DNA of 38,044 bases from Parcubacteria group bacterium GW2011_GWA1_40_21 (GCA_000996205.1 LBYO01000016.1:1-38044); one strand, 5' to 3'. Numbered from the stretch's first letter, positions 28,968 to 35,096 are shown. Numbers and translations: made by a program. Notes: a model not told the origin generated them from the sequence alone.

Positions 28968-29318
28968 GTGAAAATACTAGATAATGATTTAAGAAATCAT
29001 TTTTTCAAACACTTTTTACCAAGCCTTAGCGGAAGGAAATTTTATGAACCAACTGCGTTTGGTTATTCGGTTTTTGAAATTTACCCCATAACCGCCAAAG
29101 AAAAGGAAAAATTAACCAAGTGTGTTGTGTTGGAAAAAGTGGAAAATGGTTTGGATAAAGCCACCTTGATAAAAGGCCACGATCATAATGGCAGGGTTTT
29201 TTCAGTCATAAGGATATTAGTTCAGCAAAAGGCGGTAGAGAATTACGATTATCCAGCACTTCCAACTTTACAAGAAATTTTTGATGAATTTCCGCATTTT
29301 AGAATAGACGATCGGTAA
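28968..29318 (+). CDS. Uncharacterised 116-residue protein, GTG start
   Basis: GTG 28968 is the start because AAAGGAG lies 7 nt upstream and the nearby ATG is out of frame. The protein is soluble and mixed alpha/beta: 'FFKHFLPSLSGRKFYEPTAFGYSVFEIYPITAKEKEKL' at the start, 'KATLIKGHDHNGRVFSVIRILVQQ' in the middle and an acidic end. Monocistronic with leader hairpins and its own terminator. Family unknown; it is one of the accessory cassette-like genes. Confidence 0.65.
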   Translation: MKILDNDLRNHFFKHFLPSLSGRKFYEPTAFGYSVFEIYPITAKEKEKLTKCVVLEKVENGLDKATLIKGHDHNGRVFSVIRILVQQKAVENYDYPALPTLQEIFDEFPHFRIDDR

Positions 29319-29353
29319 TTTATTGTGACATTATTTCTTTCAGCCGTGTTTTT

Positions 29354-29396
29354 AAAGCAGGTCCGTTGGTCCAAACAGTGACGCGACCTGCTTTTT
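29354..29396 (+). terminator. Terminator of the 28968 gene
   Basis: AAAGCAGGTC (29354-29363) pairs with GACCTGCTTT (29385-29394) around a loop that itself contains TTGG/CCAA, followed by TTTCTTTT. It also stands just downstream of mutM on the opposite strand. Confidence 0.8.
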
Positions 29397-29408
29397 CTTT
29401 TGGCATTT

Positions 29409-30356
29409 TTACAACTTTTGGTGTAAGTGGCAGAAATGCGCGGAGCGGCCGCCGACTTTTAGGCGGGCGATTATACCGCCGTCTTTCTTTTGGCATTTTT
29501 CTCCTTCCAATCCGTAAACATAAAGCATTTTTTGATATCCTCCCTTATTGCCGGAAGGGTCGCGGTAGTCAGAATCGGAAGTGCCTCTGGCTTCAATCGC
29601 TTTCTTTAAAATTTTTTTGGTAGAAGTGAAAATTGATTTCATTTCTTCTTGAGTCAAAGACGAAACTTGCCTCAACGGGTGAATTCCGGCCAGCCACAAA
29701 ATTTCATCGGAATAAATGTTGCCGATACCGGCAAAGACGGACTGATCCATCAAAACCGTTTTAATTTTCCCTTTTTTGCCGGCTTGTCCCGTTTGTGGCG
29801 GGGATAGCCGATCTTGGAATTTATTAAAATCAAAATCTGGGGCGGTCGGATCGGGGCCTAAATTATTGATATCTTCCAGTTCGCTTAATTTATCGGTCGG
29901 ACACAGCAGAACTTTGGCGAATTTTCTTAAGTCGCTTAAGGCCAGTTGCTTGCCGTTGGATAAATCAAAAACAAGATGAATAAAGCGGTTTTGGGGGTCG
30001 TCTCTTATTGCCCCCGCTTCTTTGCCCAGCCATCTTGCTCCGCCTTTCTTGGGCGGGGTTACCAGTTCCCATTTGCCGTAAAGAAAATGGCCGGTCATTT
30101 TCTGATGGACGAGGATTGTCTTGTTGCCAGTTAAATCAATGAGAATATTTTTACCCAATCTTCGAACATCTAAAATTTTCTCGCCGACAACTTCTTTTTT
30201 AAAATTTTCAAAGGGGGTATTTTTTCCGCCTAAGGCGGACCCGCCTCGGGCGGGAAACATCTTTTCCCAGTCAGTCTCAACACCCGCGATTTTTAGTCCC
30301 GGCAAAATTTTTCGCAAATCCGATACTATGGTTTGGACTTCGGGTAATTCAGGCAT
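29409..30356 (-). CDS. mutM: Formamidopyrimidine-DNA glycosylase (Fpg)
   Basis: 315 residues from ATG 30356, chosen because Fpg needs Pro as residue 2 (MPELPEVQT; catalytic P2 and E3). 'MTGHFLYGKW' and 'IGNIYSDEILWLAGIHPLR' (H2TH) are diagnostic. It removes 8-oxoguanine. The C-terminal zinc finger is degenerate: the usual CxxC...CxxC reads C-QK-K and C-HL-H. At least three GC-rich palindromes are embedded in frame (29781, 30040, 30226). Its 5' end overlaps the HTH antitoxin gene by 8 bp. Confidence 0.93.
   Translation of the reverse strand: MPELPEVQTIVSDLRKILPGLKIAGVETDWEKMFPARGGSALGGKNTPFENFKKEVVGEKILDVRRLGKNILIDLTGNKTILVHQKMTGHFLYGKWELVTPPKKGGARWLGKEAGAIRDDPQNRFIHLVFDLSNGKQLALSDLRKFAKVLLCPTDKLSELEDINNLGPDPTAPDFDFNKFQDRLSPPQTGQAGKKGKIKTVLMDQSVFAGIGNIYSDEILWLAGIHPLRQVSSLTQEEMKSIFTSTKKILKKAIEARGTSDSDYRDPSGNKGGYQKMLYVYGLEGEKCQKKDGGIIARLKVGGRSAHFCHLHQKL
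29781..29809. repeat. GC palindrome inside mutM (1)
   Basis: GGCT-TG-TCCCG / CGGGGA-T-AGCC around TTTGTGG. It encodes the PPQTGQAG segment of the protein, which looks like an insertion before 'IKTVLMDQSV'. Confidence 0.55.
30040..30056. repeat. GC palindrome inside mutM (2)
   Basis: CCGCC (30040-30044) and GGCGG (30052-30056) around a 7-nt loop. It encodes part of TPPKKGGARW, a likely surface loop. Confidence 0.45.
30226..30254. repeat. GC double palindrome inside mutM (3)
   Basis: Two adjacent hairpins, CCGCC-TAA-GGCGG (30226-30238) and CCCGCC-TC-GGGCGG (30240-30253). On the coding strand they encode PARGGSALGG near residue 40, absent from typical Fpg sequences. The tandem layout resembles 34690-34729. 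Confidence 0.65.
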
Positions 30357-30642
30357 AAATTTCAATCTTAAAAATAAAATCTAAAAACTGATTAAAGTCT
30401 AAAAAATAAAAACTTTTTACCTTACCAAAATAAGTCGGGTTGGTTTTGCCTGACTCAAATCTCGCTATGGCTGATTGTTTTGTGCCGAGTTTTTGGGCAA
30501 GCGTTTCTTGGCTCAAGCCGGCTTTCAAGCGTTTTCTTGTTATCATTTCTATTAGAGCGTATTGAGGCGCTAAATCACCATAAGCCTTTTTGACTGTTTT
30601 ATCTTGCAGTAGTTTCTTTTTTAATTCATTGAAATTTTTCAT
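30349..30642 (-). CDS. HigA-type HTH antitoxin with altered C-terminus
   Basis: 97 residues. An XRE/Cro helix-turn-helix at about 38-75 is clear ('RLKAGLSQETLAQKLGTKQSAIARFESGKTNPT'). After 'NPT' homologues continue with a conserved 'xxLxKIAKAL' helix, but here the sequence changes to YFGKVKSFYFLDFNQFLDFI, suggesting a frameshift or replacement. The 3' end overlaps the mutM start. It is 24 nt downstream of the HigB-like toxin gene, in toxin-first order. Confidence 0.82.
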   Translation of the reverse strand: MKNFNELKKKLLQDKTVKKAYGDLAPQYALIEMITRKRLKAGLSQETLAQKLGTKQSAIARFESGKTNPTYFGKVKSFYFLDFNQFLDFIFKIEIYA

Positions 30643-30666
30643 AATGCTAATATAACATATATGTTA

Positions 30667-30978
30667 TTATTGTTCAAGGCCGTCAAATCTTTTTATGGCG
30701 ATGCTGATTTCTTTCTTTGGTATCTTAGAAGTTTTTTTGATAAAACCGTGCAACAAAATCGCTTTGTTTTTGGAAAAAGCGTAAAAAATTCTAACATTTT
30801 GACTGCCGTGGATTCTTAACTCAAATATTCCCCTTAAAACCATTTTACTATGAGGCAACCCAAGCGCATTGCCAAACTTTTCCAGCAAGTTGATTACATG
30901 GATTGTTCTTGCGGCAGTATTTTTCTCCAGCGATTCAATGAATTTCTCAACAGAGTTATTGTAGATTTCAATTTTCAT
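30667..30978 (-). CDS. HigB/RelE-superfamily toxin (phage Gp49-like)
   Basis: 103 residues. 'KNTAARTIHVINLLEKFGNALGLPHSKMVLRGIFELRIHGSQNVRIFYAFSKNKAILLHGFIKKTSKIPKKEI' matches the Gp49/HigB family closely: strand-rich core, 'ELRI...RIFYAF' and the Lys-rich 'KKTSKIPKKEI' helix. Such toxins cleave translated mRNA. Toxin precedes antitoxin, as is usual for HigBA. Confidence 0.9.
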   Translation of the reverse strand: MKIEIYNNSVEKFIESLEKNTAARTIHVINLLEKFGNALGLPHSKMVLRGIFELRIHGSQNVRIFYAFSKNKAILLHGFIKKTSKIPKKEISIAIKRFDGLEQ

Positions 30979-31042
30979 TATTATTTTTTTTCATCTCGCT
31001 AATATTTTTTGGTAAACATATCATTACCGGACGGCGTAAATT

Positions 31043-31052
31043 TATGTATAAT
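31043..31052 (+). promoter_or_regulatory. Extended -10 box upstream of the amidase gene
   Basis: TATGTATAAT ends 13 nt before the ATG at 31066, leaving a leader of only about 6 nt and no Shine-Dalgarno sequence. Confidence 0.55.
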
Positions 31053-31065
31053 TTATATCACAACA

Positions 31066-32316
31066 ATGAAAAAAATATTATACATATCTTTATTTTGCGC
31101 AATATTTTATTTTTCCTGGTTTTTTGCGGGAAGCCCGGATATTTTGAGTTGGCAGAAAATTTCTATAATCAAGAATGCTAAAAATTTCATCGCGTCGGTG
31201 TTTTTTGCCGACAGCACTACGACGGAGGCGCTGAAAGAGCATTATTCCGCGGTTGAAAAGACAAAAAGTAAAATAAAATTGCTCATCGTCGCGGGACACG
31301 ACGATGAATCCGGCGGAGCGGAGTTTAGAGGAGTGAAAGAGGCGAAAATCAACCTTGACCTGGCGCTAAATTTGGCGGAATTTTTTAAGAGCAACGATAA
31401 ATTTGAGGTCACTCTTGTCCGTGATAAGAACGGCTACAATCCTATTTTCCTTAATTATTTTGACAAAGAAAGAGAATCAATAAAAGAATTTTCCAAGAAA
31501 CAAAAAGAAACAATGTCCGAGCTTGTCCGCGCAGGCGATGTGTTTAGCGTGGAAGGGGTCATTCACAATTCCGCTCCAGCCGAAACGGCCTTGAAACTTT
31601 ACGGCATAAACAAATGGGCCAATGAAAATAATATTGATATCGTCCTCCACATACATTTCAATGACGATCCGACTCGCAATAGAAAAAGGCAGGAGGAAGG
31701 AAAATATTCCGGCTTTGCCATCTATGTTCCCGAAGCCCAATACTCAAACGCCAGAGCAAGCAGGGCAGTGGCAGAGCCGATTTTCAGCCAGCTGGCGAAG
31801 TTTTATCCAGTGAGCAATTTTATACAGGAGCAAGATGGAATCGTGGAAGATCAGAAGCTTATTGCCATCGGTGCGCATAATACCCTTGATCCAGTCGGAA
31901 TGCTCATTGAGTACGGCTACATATATGAGTCGCAGTTTACAAATGATAAAATAAGAAAATCTGTGATAAAAGAGCTAGCTTTTCAGACCTATATCGGCTC
32001 GGTCAGCTTTTTTGAGAATAACCAGAAAAAATTACTTGCTTATGATACTTTACTTCTTCCTCATAAATGGGAAGAGACTCTGCAAAAAGGCGTAAAAAAC
32101 AACGAGTCAATTCTCGCTCTTCAAACCGCCCTGAATTTTGAGAAGTTGTATCCGCCGGAGGGTTTTAATAAGCATGATTGTCCGATAACCGGAAATTTCG
32201 GCCATTGCACTTCGCTGGCTTTGAAAAAATTTCAGAAAAAATACGGCATCAATGATGAGGCAGGCGAAATGGGGAAGCTGACGAAAAATAAACTCAATGA
32301 GATGTATTCATTCTGA
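31066..32316 (+). CDS. N-acetylmuramoyl-L-alanine amidase (Amidase_3) with peptidoglycan-binding domain
   Basis: 416 residues from ATG 31066; the frame opens further upstream but runs through the promoter. Residues 3-21 are a signal/anchor. The Amidase_3 domain carries zinc ligands H78 (VAGHDDESGG) and E92 (VKEAKINLDLA), the third ligand in 'VLHIHFNDD', and the catalytic Glu in 'LIEYGYI'. A C-terminal PG_binding_1-like module holds 'GNFGHCTSLALKKFQKKYGI'. It cleaves the stem peptide from glycan outside the membrane, probably in cell division or remodelling. Confidence 0.9.
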   Translation: MKKILYISLFCAIFYFSWFFAGSPDILSWQKISIIKNAKNFIASVFFADSTTTEALKEHYSAVEKTKSKIKLLIVAGHDDESGGAEFRGVKEAKINLDLALNLAEFFKSNDKFEVTLVRDKNGYNPIFLNYFDKERESIKEFSKKQKETMSELVRAGDVFSVEGVIHNSAPAETALKLYGINKWANENNIDIVLHIHFNDDPTRNRKRQEEGKYSGFAIYVPEAQYSNARASRAVAEPIFSQLAKFYPVSNFIQEQDGIVEDQKLIAIGAHNTLDPVGMLIEYGYIYESQFTNDKIRKSVIKELAFQTYIGSVSFFENNQKKLLAYDTLLLPHKWEETLQKGVKNNESILALQTALNFEKLYPPEGFNKHDCPITGNFGHCTSLALKKFQKKYGINDEAGEMGKLTKNKLNEMYSF

Positions 32317-32361
32317 AAAAGTTAAAAGTTTATAAAGTTATCAAGTTCATAAAGTTAAGAA

Positions 32362-32470
32362 CCCCGAATTACGAAATGCAAAAATTCAGGTCCTCGGGCC
32401 GCAAAAGTTGTTTATCTCTAAATGTTTTTGCTCAACCAGACCTGAATTTTTTGCATTTCGTAATTTGGGG
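32362..32470. mobile_element. MITE-like element, family 2, copy C
   Basis: CCCCGAATTACGAAATGCAA (32362-32381) begins the left arm; the right arm ends TTGCATTTCGTAATTTGGGG (32451-32470). The spacer is nearly identical to copy A in the same orientation. It lies between convergent genes (amidase and ruvA) and is nested in an A/T word repeat (32318-32356 and 32483-32518). Confidence 0.87.
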
Positions 32471-32490
32471 TAAGAAAAAAAAGATTCTAT

Positions 32491-32518
32491 GAAATTAAAA
32501 GTATAAACTTTTAATTTC
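32491..32518. terminator. A/T-rich hairpin at the ruvA stop
   Basis: GAAATTAAAAGT (32491-32502) pairs perfectly with ACTTTTAATTTC (32507-32518) around ATAA. Its last base is part of the ruvA stop codon. It is A/T-rich without a clear T-tract, so it is a weak terminator candidate. Confidence 0.5.
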
Positions 32519-33090
32519 TAACGGCTTGCCCCAAGAATTTTAAGCGCTTGCTTAACCCTTTCGCTTGCGCCTGTGATGTTTTTGTCAACTTGTTTAAGAG
32601 CTTCTCTGGCTTGGCTTTGGCTGTAGCCTAAAGATTTCAGCGCTTCCATCGTATCCACCTCGTCTTTCAAGCTTATTTCGCCGGATTCTTCTCGGCCGAA
32701 TTTTCCTTTTAGCTCCAATATTATTTTTTCAGCGATTTTTTTGCCGATGCCGGAAACTTTCACGAGATGGGAGATGTCTTCCGAAGCCACGGCTTTTTTA
32801 AGGGTCGGAATAGTGGCGGCGTTAATGACTCCCAAAGCTGTTTTCGGTCCGATTCCGGAAATGGAAATAAGCATTTCAAAAAAATTCAACCCCTCTTTTT
32901 CTTCAAAGCCGTAGAGGGTGAGAGCGTCTTCGCGAACCGCCAAATATGTCCAAAGTGAAATATTGGCGGACTCTTTTATTTTTTCAAGCTGTTCAGAAGC
33001 CAAAAAAACTTTATAACCAACTCCGCCGACCATAAGAATTATGAATTTTGCGTCTTTGTGTTCAACAGTACCTTTTAATTTGGAAATCAT
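32518..33090 (-). CDS. ruvA: Holliday junction DNA-binding protein RuvA
   Basis: 190 residues, three domains: the OB-fold ('ISKLKGTVEHKDAKFIILMVGGVGYKVFLA'), tandem helix-hairpin-helix with 'LISISGIGPKTALGVINA' and 'LVKVSGIGKKIAEKIILELKGK', and the C-terminal RuvB-contact domain ('EALKSLGYSQSQAREALKQV'). It grips the four-way junction and loads RuvB. It lies 15 kb from ruvB. There is no Shine-Dalgarno sequence; a transposable element ends 3 nt upstream of its start codon. Confidence 0.96.
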   Translation of the reverse strand: MISKLKGTVEHKDAKFIILMVGGVGYKVFLASEQLEKIKESANISLWTYLAVREDALTLYGFEEKEGLNFFEMLISISGIGPKTALGVINAATIPTLKKAVASEDISHLVKVSGIGKKIAEKIILELKGKFGREESGEISLKDEVDTMEALKSLGYSQSQAREALKQVDKNITGASERVKQALKILGASR

Positions 33091-33093
33091 ATA

Positions 33094-33217
33094 TAGGACT
33101 TACGCAGTCGGCGCATTTCTTCGTTGCTTCGCTCCGATGCTCCCTCACCATACTGCGAAGTATGGTTCGGTCGCTTCTCGCTCGCGCCTTGAACTGCATC
33201 CAACTGCGTAAGTCCTA
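33094..33217. mobile_element. MITE-like element abutting ruvA
   Basis: 124 bp with perfect 15-bp terminal inverted repeats, TAGGACTTACGCAGT (33094-33108) and its complement (33203-33217). An internal hairpin is ACCATACT-GCGA-AGTATGGT (33147-33166). TA/ATA flanks both ends, compatible with a TA target duplication. It has no coding capacity. Confidence 0.85.
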
Positions 33218-33270
33218 ATAATGATAACACGAAGCGAAAAATGAGACAGGCCTGTGATTTTTGGCACTAA

Positions 33271-33281
33271 TATGCTAGTCT
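33271..33281 (+). promoter_or_regulatory. Extended -10 box for the 33343 gene
   Basis: TATGCTAGTCT combines the TATGC extension with a TAGnnT-type -10 (33276-33281). No good -35 is seen at 17 nt. The predicted leader of about 55 nt ends in a G-rich Shine-Dalgarno sequence. Confidence 0.5.
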
Positions 33282-33342
33282 GACACCAGTTATTTTATTT
33301 TGCAGTTCTTTTCAATTTGAAAAAAAGGGGGGGGAAGATGTT

Positions 33343-33789
33343 ATGAGTCCAATAGCTCATGTGATTATAGAAATTTTAGCCGGTGGCGGTCTCATTTCTT
33401 TGTGTCTTAAGTTGTATAAAGATAAAAGAAGAAACTTAGAAAATGGAAAAATAGAAATAAAGTTTACCGAGACTTACAAGGAAGAAGAGTCAATCAACAT
33501 TAGGCATATAGATTTGATTTTAGAAATCAAGTACCGCTTGTTAGGGGGAGAGCACAACAAAGAAGAAACAGCCATAATAATTAACGATCTAATGAAAAGG
33601 CAATGCAAAATCAGAGGATTTCGGATTAGAAATAATACCAAAAAAACTTTCAACGAGATAAAAGATATTATGGAAGAAATTAAGCCTTTGTTGCCGTGTC
33701 TCGCTAATTCTGAAATGGTTGACATAAAATATAAAATTTCGGAAATGACAATTCCGAATTGGCCAAAAGATATTTTTGTCAAAGCTTAG
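33343..33789 (+). CDS. Uncharacterised membrane-anchored protein
   Basis: 148 residues: a short N-terminal hydrophobic helix (5-23), basic stop-transfer residues (KDKRRN), then a soluble charged domain rich in Lys/Glu/Ile. The ATG at 33343 follows a run of eight G (33327-33334) that doubles as the Shine-Dalgarno region; the ATG at 33338 stops after two codons. The G run is prone to slippage. No family was recognised. It is one of the accessory cassette-like genes. Confidence 0.6.
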   Translation: MSPIAHVIIEILAGGGLISLCLKLYKDKRRNLENGKIEIKFTETYKEEESINIRHIDLILEIKYRLLGGEHNKEETAIIINDLMKRQCKIRGFRIRNNTKKTFNEIKDIMEEIKPLLPCLANSEMVDIKYKISEMTIPNWPKDIFVKA

Positions 33790-33834
33790 ACAAAAATCAC
33801 CCAACATCTGATAATTTTTTTAAGGAGAAATAAT

Positions 33835-34022
33835 ATGGGTAAAGGGAACAAGCCTCGTTTTACCAGAGTTAGAAAAGATGCCAAAATTAAGGCGAGGTCG
33901 CAGAAAGTGATATTACTGACGACACTGAGGGTGAACGCAGATTCAAAGCTAACAAAGCCAACAAAGACGCACAAGAAAGTTACGAATTTATCCAACTTCT
34001 TTTATTTATTTCGACATTTTAG
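33835..34022 (+). pseudogene. Small basic protein gene with a probable -1 frameshift
   Basis: AAGGAG lies 8 nt before ATG 33835. The opening frame reads MGKGNKPRFTRVRKDAKI and then continues as an unprotein-like sequence through the terminator. After about 33891 another frame reads GEVAESDITDDTEGERRF, then KANKANKDAQESYEFIQL, stopping at TAG 34020-34022, just before the terminator. Joining the two gives about 62 sensible residues. A missing base in TTAAGGCGAGG (33887-33897) would explain it; no slippery heptamer is in phase. Confidence 0.55.
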
Positions 34023-34041
34023 CTCAAAACAGACAAAATTG

Positions 34042-34075
34042 AAAAGCCTTTTATCTTCGGATAAAAGGCTTTTTT
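34042..34075 (+). terminator. UUCG-loop terminator
   Basis: AAAAGCCTTTTATC (34042-34055) pairs perfectly with GATAAAAGGCTTTT (34060-34073) around TTCG, then T-tract. It supports the gene end at 34022 rather than a longer reading frame. Confidence 0.9.
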
Positions 34076-34086
34076 CTATGCCGGTC

Positions 34087-34114
34087 TTGTTTTTTGCAAA
34101 AAGTCTGCTAGAGT
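34087..34114 (+). promoter_or_regulatory. Possible promoter for rpsT
   Basis: TTGTTT (34087-34092), a 16-nt spacer and TAGAGT (34109-34114), directly after a terminator. It predicts a leader of about 97 nt for rpsT containing repeated TTAGATTT words. Confidence 0.45.
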
Positions 34115-34217
34115 ATCTCAATAACAAAGATAACAATAATTATTCATTTAGATTCTGTAAAATTTTATTTGTTAGATTTTAATTAGATTTGAGATTTTAA
34201 TTTTTAGATTGAAACAC

Positions 34218-34481
34218 ATGCCAATAATACAATCAGCAAAAAAAGCCTTAAGAGGGTCAAAAAGAAAGAGAGTTTATAACATCCGCCGAAAGGATGCCAT
34301 GAGTGATGTTCTTAAAAAGATCAAGAAACTTGTCGCCGAAAAGAAAGTAGCGGAAGCCAAGGCGATATTGCCGTCAGCTTATCAAGCCATTGATAAAGCC
34401 GCTAAAATCGGATACATCAAGAAAAACAACGCATCCAGAAAAAAGTCCCGAATATCGGCGTTGATAAAAAAAGCCGCCTAA
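34218..34481 (+). CDS. rpsT: Ribosomal protein S20 (bS20)
   Basis: 87 residues from ATG 34218 (MPIIQSAKKALRGSKRKRVY); an in-frame ATG three codons upstream is less likely. The protein is a basic helical bundle: 'NIRRKDAMSDVLKKIKKLV', a Lys/Ala-rich middle and the end 'KIGYIKKNNASRKKSRISAL', matching S20's 'KGxIHkNkAaRkKSRL'. It is an early-assembly 30S protein. Alone in its transcript, with a terminator 3 nt after the stop. Confidence 0.95.
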   Translation: MPIIQSAKKALRGSKRKRVYNIRRKDAMSDVLKKIKKLVAEKKVAEAKAILPSAYQAIDKAAKIGYIKKNNASRKKSRISALIKKAA

Positions 34482-34484
34482 AAA

Positions 34485-34512
34485 CAAAAACTCCTACAAG
34501 GAGTTTTTGTTT
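34485..34512 (+). terminator. Rho-independent terminator of rpsT
   Basis: CAAAAACTCCT (34485-34495) pairs with AGGAGTTTTTG (34499-34509), loop ACA, then TTTT. It is similar in sequence to the tyrS terminator. Confidence 0.88.
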
Positions 34513-34523
34513 TAAATTACCAA

Positions 34524-34572
34524 TGCCCCCGCGAGGAATCGAACCTCGATTGCAAGCTCCGCAAGCTTGCGT
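34524..34572 (-). pseudogene. 3' fragment of a second tRNA-Arg(GCG)
   Basis: On the minus strand: anticodon arm GCAAGC-TTGCGGA-GCTTGC, T-arm CGAGG-TTCGATT-CCTCG and acceptor 3' strand ending GGGGGCA. The 5' acceptor strand and D-arm are missing. The stems pair fully but with different bases from the intact tRNA-Arg next door, so it derives from a different gene. CCCCCGC direct repeats (34526-34532, 34573-34579) flank it. Confidence 0.75.
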
Positions 34573-34592
34573 CCCCCGCCTGCCATAGCCTA

Positions 34593-34664
34593 TGCCCCTG
34601 TAAGGAATCGAACCTTAATTTCAGGTTCCGCAAACCTGCGTTCTATCCATTGAACTACAGGGGC
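34593..34664 (-). tRNA. tRNA-Arg(GCG)
   Basis: Minus strand, 72 nt. Acceptor GCCCCTG/CAGGGGC with discriminator A. D-arm AGTTCAATGGATAGAAC. Anticodon stem-loop CAGGT-TTGCGGA-ACCTG, anticodon GCG. T-arm TAAGG-TTCGATT-CCTTA. CCA is not encoded. It decodes CGC/CGU arginine codons. It is flanked by the tRNA fragment on one side and tandem GC palindromes on the other. Confidence 0.93.
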
Positions 34665-34689
34665 TTAGGGCATGGCGGGCAGGTATCCA

Positions 34690-34729
34690 CCCCGACGTTA
34701 ATGTCGGGGAGCCGACCGTAGCGTCGGCT
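34690..34729. repeat. Tandem GC palindromes beside tRNA-Arg
   Basis: CCCCGAC-GTTAAT-GTCGGGG (34690-34709) is followed immediately by AGCCGAC-CGTAGC-GTCGGCT (34710-34729). The two-hairpin layout matches the palindromes inserted in mutM, with different arm sequences. Confidence 0.75.
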
Positions 34730-34746
34730 TTGAACGACGAATTCTG

Positions 34747-35022
34747 TTATGCCGTTAGTCTAATATAGCCGTCATTTATCATTTTTTCAATACAGTCTTT
34801 TCTTTTGAGATTTTTTATTTTCATTTCTATTTTTCGAGCAATAAGAAGAGAGTCATACTCTTGAGACAAAACCAATTTAAACCCATTCATTTTTTTGGTT
34901 GTCTGAGTGTGATCATTGTTATGCTGTTTCAATCGTCTTTCTAAATCGTTGGTACTGCCAACATAAAATTTACTATTGTTTCCCTTAAGTATATAAACGC
35001 ACCCCTTCTTTTTTGTTTCCAT
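34747..35022 (-). CDS. GIY-YIG endonuclease-domain protein (YhbQ/UPF0213 type)
   Basis: 91 residues: 'GCVYILKGNNSKFYVGSTNDLERRLKQHN' is the single GIY-YIG domain (VYI...YVG, with catalytic Arg in 'LERRLKQH') and the later Glu in 'LLIARKIEMKIK'. Stand-alone proteins of this kind are common in Patescibacteria; some relatives act on branched or damaged DNA, but the role here is unknown. It lies beside tRNA-Arg remnants and palindromes, a plausible mobile context. Confidence 0.88.
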   Translation of the reverse strand: METKKKGCVYILKGNNSKFYVGSTNDLERRLKQHNNDHTQTTKKMNGFKLVLSQEYDSLLIARKIEMKIKNLKRKDCIEKMINDGYIRLTA

Positions 35023-35096
35023 AATTCCTTAAATGACAGTAATCTATTTGTGGATAACCGTCTGTTGAATAATTTTTGAATGGTACTGTAAAATTT

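Noticed and set aside
33883-33897. Programmed -1 frameshifting
   Set aside because: No X-XXY-YYZ heptamer is in the zero frame and no downstream pseudoknot is evident; a simple indel is more likely.
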